Shown here one piece after another: positions 35,080-41,631 of a stretch of DNA of 41,631 nt (positions are counted from its first letter, which is position 1; each line of letters starts with the position of its first letter). The notes under the pieces are model-generated. The model made no database searches, had not been told where the DNA came from, and saw only the letters and a program-made list of their open reading frames with translations. Origin of the DNA: Solitalea agri (GTDB lineage Bacteria; Bacteroidota; Bacteroidia; Sphingobacteriales; Sphingobacteriaceae). A program made the position numbers and the translations under genes. The stretch lies in assembly GCF_023914155.1 (NCBI RefSeq), contig NZ_JAMWYS010000040.1:1-41631 (forward strand). The letters run 5' to 3'.

Positions 35080-36042
35080 ATGAAAATAGCGAACGAAACT
35101 AAAATTGGGATTCTTACTGCCCTTGCCATAACTTGCTTAATTTTAGGATATAATTACTTGCGTGGTAACGATGTTTTTTCAAGTACCCGCAAATTTTATG
35201 TGATTTATGACCGAGTTGATGGTTTAACCATCTCACGTCCGGTGTTGGTAAATGGATTTCAGATCGGTCGGGTGGCACGCTTAGACCTACAACCTGATCA
35301 TAAAATAAAAGCCCGTTTAGATATTTCAAGTGATCTTGAAATTCCTAAAAACTCGATTGCAGAAATTCAAAGTCCTGATTTATTAAGTGGTAAAGCAATT
35401 GTTTTAAAACTGGGCAACTCATCTGAAATGGCAACAGAAGGTTTTGTATTCAGTTCAAGCATTGAAGCGTCGATAATGGAATCATTAAACCCATTAAAAG
35501 ATAAAGCCGCCTCTGCATTGGTGCGTCTCGATTCAGTATTAACCGGTGTAAATAATATTCTAAGCCCTGCATTTCAGAGCAGCGTTCAAAGTAGCTTTAA
35601 AAGCGTTGAAGCAACTATGAAAAATATTGAAAATACTTCAACGAAGTTTGGCACCAGTGCCGACCGATTGAATGCTATTATGGCCAATGTTGAATCGATA
35701 ACTCAAAATCTGGAAGATAATAACGATAAAATTAACAGTGCTTTAGCTAATATTGATAATATTACAGACCAAGTTGCCAAAGGAAACCTTCAGGAAACCT
35801 TACTGAATACCAGCAAAACAATGGCTGCGGTAAATGCTGTAATGACCAAAATACAAAAAGGAGAAGGCTCGATTGGTTTATTATTAAATGATGACCAACT
35901 TTATAATAACTTAACAAAGACCTCTGCAGATCTGGATAAACTAATGGTCGACTTCCGCTTAAATCCGAAACGCTATGTTCATTTCTCCATGTTTGGTAAA
36001 AAACCAAAAAACTATTCAGAATCGGATTCGACTAAGAAGTAG
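35080..36042 (+). CDS. MlaD/MCE-family lipid transport protein
   Basis: This 320-residue protein has one N-terminal membrane helix (IGILTALAITCLILGYNYL, about 9-27) and a periplasmic MCE domain (about 36-115): FYVIYDRVDGLTISRPVLVNGFQIGRVARLDL, then IPKNSIAEIQSPDLLSGKAIVLKLG. The rest is a long coiled coil (about 140-285) with NIENTSTKFGTSADRLNAIMANVESI and similar heptads, and a basic tail. MCE proteins form hexameric channels for phospholipids between inner and outer membrane. The permease and ATPase partners (MlaE, MlaF) are not in the window. It is transcribed after the amidase gene with its own promoter, and ends at 36093-36124. Confidence 0.9.
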   Translation: MKIANETKIGILTALAITCLILGYNYLRGNDVFSSTRKFYVIYDRVDGLTISRPVLVNGFQIGRVARLDLQPDHKIKARLDISSDLEIPKNSIAEIQSPDLLSGKAIVLKLGNSSEMATEGFVFSSSIEASIMESLNPLKDKAASALVRLDSVLTGVNNILSPAFQSSVQSSFKSVEATMKNIENTSTKFGTSADRLNAIMANVESITQNLEDNNDKINSALANIDNITDQVAKGNLQETLLNTSKTMAAVNAVMTKIQKGEGSIGLLLNDDQLYNNLTKTSADLDKLMVDFRLNPKRYVHFSMFGKKPKNYSESDSTKK

Positions 36043-36048
36043 CGAGAA

Positions 36049-36145
36049 ATATTAAGTTCGAAGTAAATCAAATCCACCAAATAAAATTTAAGAACGGTTC
36101 ATTGATCATAATCAGTGGACCGTTTGCTTTTATATTAAGTTCGAA
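36049..36145. repeat. 14-bp direct repeat flanking the mlaD terminator
   Basis: ATATTAAGTTCGAA occurs at 36049-36062 and again at 36132-36145, on either side of the terminator hairpin. The following bases are of the TTCGAATTACGAAGTACGAG kind, similar in style to the hairpin at 37277-37331. Confidence 0.6.
36093..36124 (+). terminator. Terminator after the MlaD-family gene
   Basis: AACGGT (36093-36098) pairs with ACCGTT (36119-36124), with further partial pairing (CATTGA/TCAGTG) inside, followed by TGCTTTTAT. Confidence 0.6.
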
Positions 36146-36164
36146 TTACGAAGTACGAGTTGCA

Positions 36165-36200
36165 TACTTCTAAAATTGTACTTCTAAAATTGTACTTCTA
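36165..36200. repeat. 14-bp tandem repeat, about 2.6 copies
   Basis: The unit TACTTCTAAAATTG occurs at 36165-36178 and 36179-36192, and a partial third copy follows to 36200. It ends just before the ruvB -7 box, so a change in copy number would alter the region around the -33 position. Confidence 0.8.
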
Positions 36201-36222
36201 AGACCATATTTTAATACTTTTG
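36190..36222 (+). promoter_or_regulatory. Candidate promoter of ruvB
   Basis: TACTTTTG (36215-36222) matches TAnnTTTG. A TTG at 36190-36192, inside the tandem repeat, is 22 bases upstream, slightly longer than ideal. The leader would be about 14 bases. Confidence 0.45.
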
Positions 36223-36241
36223 GCTAAATCAAAAATCAATA

Positions 36242-37267
36242 ATGCAGAATCCTAATCTTGACCCAAACGCAGAGCGGCTCACTCCTACTGAACGAGAGAT
36301 TGAAAGAGTATTGCGCCCACAGGAGTTCGACGACTTTACCGGTCAGGCTAAGATTTTGGAGAACCTTAAAATATTTGTTAAGGCAGCCAAAAATCGTGGT
36401 GAGGCATTAGACCATGTTTTATTACACGGCCCTCCTGGATTGGGTAAAACCACCCTTTCTCATATTATTGCCAATGAAATGGGCACCGGTATTAAAATTA
36501 CTTCGGGCCCTGTTTTAGATAAACCAGGTGATCTGGCTGGCTTATTAACCAGTTTATCCGAAGGTGATATTTTATTTATTGATGAGATACACCGATTAAG
36601 TCCGCTTGTTGAAGAATACCTTTACTCGGCAATGGAAGACTACAAAATTGATATAATGCTTGAAACAGGCCCCAATGCCCGTTCAGTGCAAATATCGCTT
36701 AGCCCTTTCACATTGGTTGGTGCCACTACCCGATCAGGTTTGCTAACTGCTCCATTAAGAGCTAGGTTCGGTATTAATGCCCGTTTAGAATATTACGATG
36801 CGAAACTGCTTACCAGTATTGTAATGCGCTCGTCTGAAATTTTAAAAACACCTACTACTGAGCAAGGAGCTTATGAAATTGCCCGTCGCAGCCGGGGAAC
36901 TCCACGTATTGCCAATGCGCTTTTACGACGAACCCGAGATTTTGCCCAAGTAAAAGGTAATGGAAACATCGATACCGAAATTGCCCGTTTTGCGTTAAAT
37001 GCTTTAAATGTTGATGAACATGGTTTGGATGAAATGGATAACAAAATACTGGTTACCATTATCGATAAATTTAAAGGAGGCCCTGTGGGATTGAAAACCA
37101 TTGCCACAGCTGTAGGCGAAGATGAAGGCACTATTGAAGAAGTGTATGAGCCTTATTTAATTCAGGAAGGTTATTTGATGCGTACCTCGCGAGGACGAGA
37201 AGCAACTGAATTAGCATATAAGCATTTGAACAGACTGCACCACTCAAAAGGAAACACACTGTTTTAA
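36242..37267 (+). CDS. ruvB: Holliday junction branch-migration helicase RuvB
   Basis: RuvB is the AAA+ motor that, with RuvA, moves Holliday junctions during recombination repair. At 341 residues the length is standard. The Walker A is GPPGLGKTT with Lys69; Walker B is [24 protein letters not shown]. Sensor 1 is [21 protein letters not shown], and the sensor 2 region is [24 protein letters not shown]. The C-terminal winged helix has [45 protein letters not shown]. No ruvA or ruvC is adjacent; the gene stands alone with its own promoter. Confidence 0.97.
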   Translation: MQNPNLDPNAERLTPTEREIERVLRPQEFDDFTGQAKILENLKIFVKAAKNRGEALDHVLLHGPPGLGKTTLSHIIANEMGTGIKITSGPVLDKPGDLAGLLTSLSEGDILFIDEIHRLSPLVEEYLYSAMEDYKIDIMLETGPNARSVQISLSPFTLVGATTRSGLLTAPLRARFGINARLEYYDAKLLTSIVMRSSEILKTPTTEQGAYEIARRSRGTPRIANALLRRTRDFAQVKGNGNIDTEIARFALNALNVDEHGLDEMDNKILVTIIDKFKGGPVGLKTIATAVGEDEGTIEEVYEPYLIQEGYLMRTSRGREATELAYKHLNRLHHSKGNTLF

Positions 37268-37276
37268 AATAATTAA

Positions 37277-37331
37277 GGGTTGAAAGTTACAAGTTGCGAA
37301 TTCTTAATTCGTAACTCGTAATTTTCAACCC
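37277..37331. terminator. 55-bp near-perfect hairpin between ruvB and lysA
   Basis: A 26-base arm starting GGGTTGAAAGTTAC pairs with the arm ending GTAATTTTCAACCC around a 3-base loop. Only three positions differ, two of them G-U in RNA. It lies 10 bases after the ruvB stop and 12 before the lysA stop, so it can act on both convergent genes. T-runs are weak; it may be an interspersed repeat used as terminator. Confidence 0.65.
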
Positions 37332-37342
37332 GAAATCAGTGA

Positions 37343-38497
37343 TTATTCTCCGTAAACCGCTTTTACCTTATCCCTTAAATTATAGTTAGAAGCCATAACC
37401 TCGCCATAGGCACCGGCAGTTCTGATCGCAATTAAATCGCCACGATGTGTTTCTGGCAATTCTACTGCTTTTGCAAAACAGTCGGTTGATTCACAAATTG
37501 GGCCAACCACATCATAATTTTTAGTCTTTTCACTGTTTGCTTTCGAAATATTTTCGATTTTATGATAGGCCTGGTATAAAGCAGGACGCATTAATTCGGT
37601 CATACCGGCGTCTAAAATGGCAAAATTAGTTACCTGGCCATTCTTAACATACAATACTCTTGAGATTAATGAACCGCAGTTAGCCACCAAAGCCCTACCT
37701 AACTCAAAATGAACTTCCTGAATTGCCGAACGTTCTAAAAATGAATCAAAAATTTTGAAATAGGTTTCAAAATCAATGATGCTTTTCGTATCCGGATGAT
37801 AATAATCAACTCCTAATCCACCTCCAACATTGATCACATTGATCTCAACATGATGCTCCCTAAACCATGTTACAATTTCATTCACCTTGATACAAAGGCT
37901 TTTGAAAACATTTAAATCAGTTATTTGTGAGCCTATATGAAAATGTAAGCCAAGACATTGAATATTTGGCAGCTTTTTCAATGCGGCTACCACCTTATCA
38001 AACTCCCATTGGTTAATGCCAAACTTGTTCTCTTCTAAACCTGTGGTGATATATTTGTGAGTATAGGCATTTACATTCGGATTGATACGCAAAGCAACCT
38101 TTGCAGTTTTACCTTTGGCGGCAGCAAGTCCGTTAATTACCTCCAGCTCCTGAATCGATTCAACATTAAAGCAGAAAATATCCTGATCTAATGCATAATT
38201 AATCTCGGCATCCGACTTACCCACTCCGGCAAATACAACAGCTTTATTAGAAAACCCGGTTTCAATTGCCCTTTTTACTTCTCCTCCGCTTACACAGTCA
38301 GCACCGATATTAAATGATCGGATGGTTTCCAGCACGCGCGCATCAAAATTAGCTTTCAAGGCATAATGCACATGAAAGTTATATTTTGCTGATGCAGTTT
38401 TACAGGCTTCCAACGTACTCTTTAACAACGATAAATCGTAGTAATAAAATGGCGTTTCGAGCGGTTGAAATTTATTTATTAATTCGTTTGAAAACAT
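37343..38497 (-). CDS. lysA: Diaminopimelate decarboxylase
   Basis: LysA removes CO2 from meso-diaminopimelate to give lysine, the last step of the pathway. The 384-residue PLP enzyme of the alanine racemase fold shows the PLP lysine K48 in HYALKANFDARVLE. It also has GADCVSGGEVKRAIE, LGLHFHIGSQI, NVGGGLGVDY, the Cys motif GPICESTDCFAK and the C-terminal RTAGAYGEVMASNYNLR. The N-terminus is somewhat short relative to about 400-residue relatives. It lies 58 bases after lysC, so they form a lysC-lysA operon. Confidence 0.95.
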   Translation of the reverse strand: MFSNELINKFQPLETPFYYYDLSLLKSTLEACKTASAKYNFHVHYALKANFDARVLETIRSFNIGADCVSGGEVKRAIETGFSNKAVVFAGVGKSDAEINYALDQDIFCFNVESIQELEVINGLAAAKGKTAKVALRINPNVNAYTHKYITTGLEENKFGINQWEFDKVVAALKKLPNIQCLGLHFHIGSQITDLNVFKSLCIKVNEIVTWFREHHVEINVINVGGGLGVDYYHPDTKSIIDFETYFKIFDSFLERSAIQEVHFELGRALVANCGSLISRVLYVKNGQVTNFAILDAGMTELMRPALYQAYHKIENISKANSEKTKNYDVVGPICESTDCFAKAVELPETHRGDLIAIRTAGAYGEVMASNYNLRDKVKAVYGE

Positions 38498-38555
38498 CTA
38501 CTTGTTAATTGGTTGTTTTAAATTGATTAAGTGAATATCACCTAACAAACCTTTT

Positions 38556-39869
38556 CTAGCTAAATAATCCTTCGTGAAGATCTAACAAAGCCGAGTGCTT
38601 GAAGCTCGAATCAACAATAATTGAAATATTGTTGTTGCTTCCTCCGTAAGAAATCATACGCATCGGAACTTCTTTCATGCTATTGATCACTTTTGCTGCG
38701 TAACCTGTTTTCGATGATACAAAGTCGCCTACAATACAAATAATAGTTAAATCCTTGTCAACTTCTACTGAACCAAAATCAGCTAATTCAGTGATAATTT
38801 CTTTCAGATTATCGGTTTTATCGATGGAAACCGAAACAGCAACCTCTGAAGTAGTGATCACGTCAATTGGTGTTTTATAACGCTCAAACACTTCAAAAAC
38901 CCTACGTAAAAAACCGTAAGCCATTAACATGCGGCTCGATTGAATTTTAATCGCTGTAATACCATCTTTTGCAGCTACCGCTTTAATTTCTCCTTCGCTA
39001 CGTTGAGCGTCAATTAAAGTACCCGGAGCAGTCGGGTCCATGGTGTTTTTTAAACGAACCGGAATGCGATATTTTTGAGCAGGAAGCACACTTTGCGGGT
39101 GAAGAATTTTAGCACCGAAATAAGCAAGCTCCGCAGCTTCTTCAAATGATAAACGTGCAATCGGACGGGTATTTTTAACAATACGAGGATCATTATTATG
39201 CATACCGTCAATATCCGTCCAAATTTGAACTTCTTCACTGGTAATACCTGCGCCAATTAATGAAGCCGTATAATCACTACCACCGCGTTTTAAGTTATCA
39301 ATTTCTCCGTATGGGTTTCTGCAGATAAAACCTTGAGTAATGAACAATTTCGTGCTTGGATTGGCTTCCAGCATTGGTGTTAATTTTTCGGTGATATAAG
39401 GAACGATCGGCTCCGACTCTTCATCAATTTTCATAAACTCCAGTGCAGGTAATAGAACCGCCTCAATGCCAATTTGCAACAGGTAAATAGTGAACAAATT
39501 GGTAGAGATCAACTCACCGATCGCTAAAATTGCACGTTCATGAGCAACCGTAAACGATGATTCATTAGCATATGAATATAAAGTACCAAAATAGGTTTCA
39601 ATTACTTCGTTACCCTGTTTATAAAAGTCTTCTTGAGGGAATAAATCTTGTATAAAAACAATATACTTCGATTTTAGATTGTCAATTAATTCAACAGCCT
39701 TGCTCTTATCAATCTTATATGCTTCGCTGATTTCAACCAGGCTGTTAGTAGTACCTGATACTGCTGATAACACAATAATTTGACGTTCTTTTGGGTCAAC
39801 AATGTCCATTAGTCGGCGCATACGCTCCGGACTACCCACAGAAGTTCCTCCAAACTTTAATACTTTCAT
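38556..39869 (-). CDS. lysC: Aspartate kinase (monofunctional)
   Basis: Aspartate kinase phosphorylates aspartate at the head of the Lys/Met/Thr pathway. The 437-residue protein begins with the kinase signature KVLKFGGTSVGSPERM. ATP/Asp site motifs are GFICRNPYGEIDNLKRGGSDYTASLIGAG and VQIWTDIDGMHNNDPRIV. The C-terminal region (about 300-437) has two ACT domains (TAIKIQSSRMLMAYGFLRRVFEVFERYKTPIDVITTSEVAVSV; LTIICIVGDFVSSKTGYAAKVINSMK). No homoserine dehydrogenase domain is fused. Coupling to lysA suggests lysine feedback. No lysine riboswitch is seen in the 213 bases upstream. Confidence 0.95.
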   Translation of the reverse strand: MKVLKFGGTSVGSPERMRRLMDIVDPKERQIIVLSAVSGTTNSLVEISEAYKIDKSKAVELIDNLKSKYIVFIQDLFPQEDFYKQGNEVIETYFGTLYSYANESSFTVAHERAILAIGELISTNLFTIYLLQIGIEAVLLPALEFMKIDEESEPIVPYITEKLTPMLEANPSTKLFITQGFICRNPYGEIDNLKRGGSDYTASLIGAGITSEEVQIWTDIDGMHNNDPRIVKNTRPIARLSFEEAAELAYFGAKILHPQSVLPAQKYRIPVRLKNTMDPTAPGTLIDAQRSEGEIKAVAAKDGITAIKIQSSRMLMAYGFLRRVFEVFERYKTPIDVITTSEVAVSVSIDKTDNLKEIITELADFGSVEVDKDLTIICIVGDFVSSKTGYAAKVINSMKEVPMRMISYGGSNNNISIIVDSSFKHSALLDLHEGLFS

Positions 39870-40082
39870 TGTTAGGGTGAATAATTAAAAAATATAAATG
39901 AATATTGGTTTTGGTTCGTATTCTTATCCTTCTCTCCAATGGTTAATAAAATTTCAACATTAATAAATTTTATCAATAATTTCGCGAAAGGATTTGTTTA
40001 AATACTACCTAAAATTAAAATTTCGCCAAAATACTGATATTTTTTTATTGATTCATTAATTTAGCCCGGTAATTAAAAATTT

Positions 40083-41492
40083 ATGATAAACATAAAATTC
40101 GGCACCGACGGATGGCGTGCCATTATAGCCCAGGAATTTACCGTTGAAAATGTTACCCGTGTAGCCTATGGAACGGCATTATGGTTAAAAGAGCAGAAAA
40201 GCAATGCTTCTGTTGTTATTGGTAATGACCCTCGATTTGCCGGTAAGCTATTTGCAGAAACCACCGCCAAAGTATTTGCTAATGCAGGTATTAAAGTATA
40301 TATCTCATCTACCGATTTTGTTTCAACACCGATGGTTTCGCTTGGAACAACTTTATTAAATGCTGATTTAGGTGTGATTATTACAGCAAGCCATAATCCA
40401 CCGGCATACAGTGGATATAAAATTAAAGCGTCATACGGTGGCCCTGCTACCCCTGCAATGATTGACGAAGTTGAAAACTTGATTCCGGAAAGAGTTCCTT
40501 TAGAGTTTTTATCAATAGCTGAGTACAAAAAACAAGGATTAATTGAAGAGATTAATCTGGAAGATATGTATGTGAAACATGTGGAGGAGAAATTTGACCT
40601 TGAAGCCATTCGAAATTCAGGGATGAATTTTGCCTACGATGCCATGTACGGAGCGGGTCAGAACGCAATGCGTCGTTTGTTCCCTGATATCACATTCTTG
40701 CATTGCGATAACAACCCAGGTTTCGACGGACAAGCTCCGGAACCGATCCATAAAAACCTGGAAGAGTTTTCGGAATTAATTAAACTTAGTGGAGATATTG
40801 ATTCTGGTTTAGCTACCGATGGTGATGCCGACCGTATTGGTTTATACGATTCCGAAGGCAAATTCGTTGATTCACACCATATCCTCTTATTATTAATCCA
40901 CTACCTACATAAATACCAGGGCTTAAACGGAGATGTTATTACAACCTTCTCTTGTACACAAAAAATTGCCGACTTGTGTAAGGCCTATAACCTGCCGCAT
41001 ACCATTACAAAAATTGGCTTTAAATACATTTGCGATCTAATGGTGAACTCAGGTAAACAAGTTTTAGTGGGTGGTGAAGAATCAGGCGGCTTGGCAATTG
41101 CCGGATATATTCCTGAGCGCGATGGTATATGGATTGGTTTAACCATTTGGGAATTCATGGCTAAAACCGGTAAATCATTAGATGATCTGATCGAAGAGGT
41201 TTACGACATTGTAGGTTCTTTTGCCGTTGAACGTTATGATTTGCACCTAACTGAAGATAAAAAACAAGCAATTATAGCGGCTTGTAATAATCGCTCATAC
41301 TCATCATTTGGTTCTTACCCCGTAAAATCAGTAGAAGATATGGATGGTTACAAATTCCATTTCGACAACGGTGAATGGGTAATGGTTCGTCCATCGGGTA
41401 CAGAGCCTGTTTTACGTGTATATGCAGAGGCTGCAACTTCTGATGCTGCCTTTAAAATATTGGATGCTACCAAGGCTACTTTACTTGGTTAA
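40083..41492 (+). CDS. Phosphohexomutase (phosphoglucomutase/phosphomannomutase family)
   Basis: This 469-residue alpha-D-phosphohexomutase moves phosphate between C1 and C6 of a hexose. Catalytic phosphoserine S103 is in the TASHNPPAYSG loop. The metal loop is DGDADRIGLYD, the sugar loop GGEESGGLAIAGYIPERDG, and the phosphate loop VRPSGTEPVLRVYAE. The substrate (glucose-, mannose- or glucosamine-phosphate) cannot be decided; the DGDADR and GEESGG forms fit phosphoglucomutase/phosphomannomutase. The start ATG is 213 bases from the divergent lysC start. It ends at the strong terminator at 41519. Confidence 0.93.
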   Translation: MINIKFGTDGWRAIIAQEFTVENVTRVAYGTALWLKEQKSNASVVIGNDPRFAGKLFAETTAKVFANAGIKVYISSTDFVSTPMVSLGTTLLNADLGVIITASHNPPAYSGYKIKASYGGPATPAMIDEVENLIPERVPLEFLSIAEYKKQGLIEEINLEDMYVKHVEEKFDLEAIRNSGMNFAYDAMYGAGQNAMRRLFPDITFLHCDNNPGFDGQAPEPIHKNLEEFSELIKLSGDIDSGLATDGDADRIGLYDSEGKFVDSHHILLLLIHYLHKYQGLNGDVITTFSCTQKIADLCKAYNLPHTITKIGFKYICDLMVNSGKQVLVGGEESGGLAIAGYIPERDGIWIGLTIWEFMAKTGKSLDDLIEEVYDIVGSFAVERYDLHLTEDKKQAIIAACNNRSYSSFGSYPVKSVEDMDGYKFHFDNGEWVMVRPSGTEPVLRVYAEAATSDAAFKILDATKATLLG

Positions 41493-41518
41493 TTAAGTAA
41501 AATAAAAAGCATTGGAAT

Positions 41519-41552
41519 AACAAAACCACCTTCGAGGTGGTTTTGTTGTTTT
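41519..41552 (+). terminator. Strong terminator after the phosphohexomutase gene
   Basis: A perfect 13-bp stem (AACAAAACCACCT 41519-41531 with 41535-41547), loop TCG, is followed by GTTTTTA. Confidence 0.92.
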
Positions 41553-41560
41553 TACCCCTA

Positions 41561-41575
41561 CTCGCGCGCGTTTGC
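41561..41575. repeat. Half of a REP-like palindrome, cut by the right-edge IS
   Basis: CTCGCGCGCGTTTGC matches the first half of the palindromes at 770-796 and 1088-1114, and stops where the IS-like terminus begins. Confidence 0.5.
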
Positions 41576-41631
41576 GAGGCTGTGTAAAAATGAATTTTTC
41601 AGTAACCCGTTAAAAGATAAAGTTGGTTGAA
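41576..41631 (-). mobile_element. Right-edge IS-like element (partial)
   Basis: The first 16 bases GAGGCTGTGTAAAAAT are identical to the minus-strand end of the left-edge element (300-315) and then differ, as expected for the other end of the same IS family. If it is the 3' end, the transposase is again on the minus strand, so both elements have the same orientation. Only 56 bases are visible. Confidence 0.5.
41599..41631 (-). CDS. Possible transposase C-terminus (partial)
   Basis: The minus strand reads FNQLYLLTGY and then a TGA at 41601-41599, 20-odd bases inside the IS-like terminus. It would suit the end of an IS transposase, but ten residues cannot be assigned on their own. Confidence 0.3.
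   Translation of the reverse strand, partial: FNQLYLLTGY

Noticed and set aside
39870-40082. Possible lysine riboswitch before lysC
   Set aside because: No conserved lysine-riboswitch core or terminator is seen in the 213 bases; it looks like an ordinary AT-rich divergent promoter region.

Overview
The window looks like a chromosomal stretch of a low-GC Bacteroidetes bacterium of the Sphingobacteriales type (Pedobacter/Solitalea-like). The evidence is a type III glutamine synthetase, a Bacteroidetes-type YidC, an LptD-like protein, and promoters that match the Bacteroidetes -7 box TAnnTTTG with little Shine-Dalgarno signal. The genus is inferred from gene content, not proven.

Layout. 1-1700 is a plastic zone. 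It holds the 5' end of an IS1182-type transposase, a lone encapsulated-ferritin gene, a cluster of REP-like palindromes and a ~100-bp direct repeat, and the C-terminal remnant of a TolC-family gene. 1906-3297 is a surface-type lipoprotein, followed by tRNA-Arg(UCU) on the minus strand. 4152-10166 carries glutamine synthetase III, a GNAT acetyltransferase, a NifU-like Fe-S scaffold, an outer-membrane barrel protein (minus) and PurM. 10251-11384 is a three-gene minus-strand operon (PAS protein, Cys-rich CWC protein, acyl-CoA thioesterase) with a cobalamin riboswitch upstream at 11583-11757. 11969-15403 is pyrG-yidC. 15733-18595 is a VOC protein facing a five-gene minus-strand operon (GNAT, DinB, DUF1801, L,D-transpeptidase, GyrI-like). 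18975-22902 holds a DnaQ/GIY-YIG fusion nuclease, a formyltransferase, cinA (minus) and a small membrane protein.

23143-31266 is a complete isoleucine/valine operon on the minus strand, ilvA-ilvE-ilvD-ilvB-ilvN-ilvC. It is preceded by a 20-residue Ile/Val-rich leader peptide (31204-31266) and a strong terminator hairpin (31124-31159), a classical attenuator arrangement. 31359-37267 covers the cell envelope and DNA repair: lptD diverging from an N-acetylmuramoyl-L-alanine amidase, an MlaD/MCE protein and ruvB. 37343-39869 is lysC-lysA (minus), with a phosphohexomutase diverging at 40083-41492. The window ends in the edge of a second IS-like element.

Most of the window is housekeeping. The most interesting signals are non-coding: the ilv leader/attenuator, the cobalamin riboswitch upstream of a PAS/CWC/thioesterase operon, the IS ends lying inside REP-like palindromes at both edges, and a 199-bp palindrome-rich element with 23-bp terminal inverted repeats. 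No wholly new multi-gene system could be supported.
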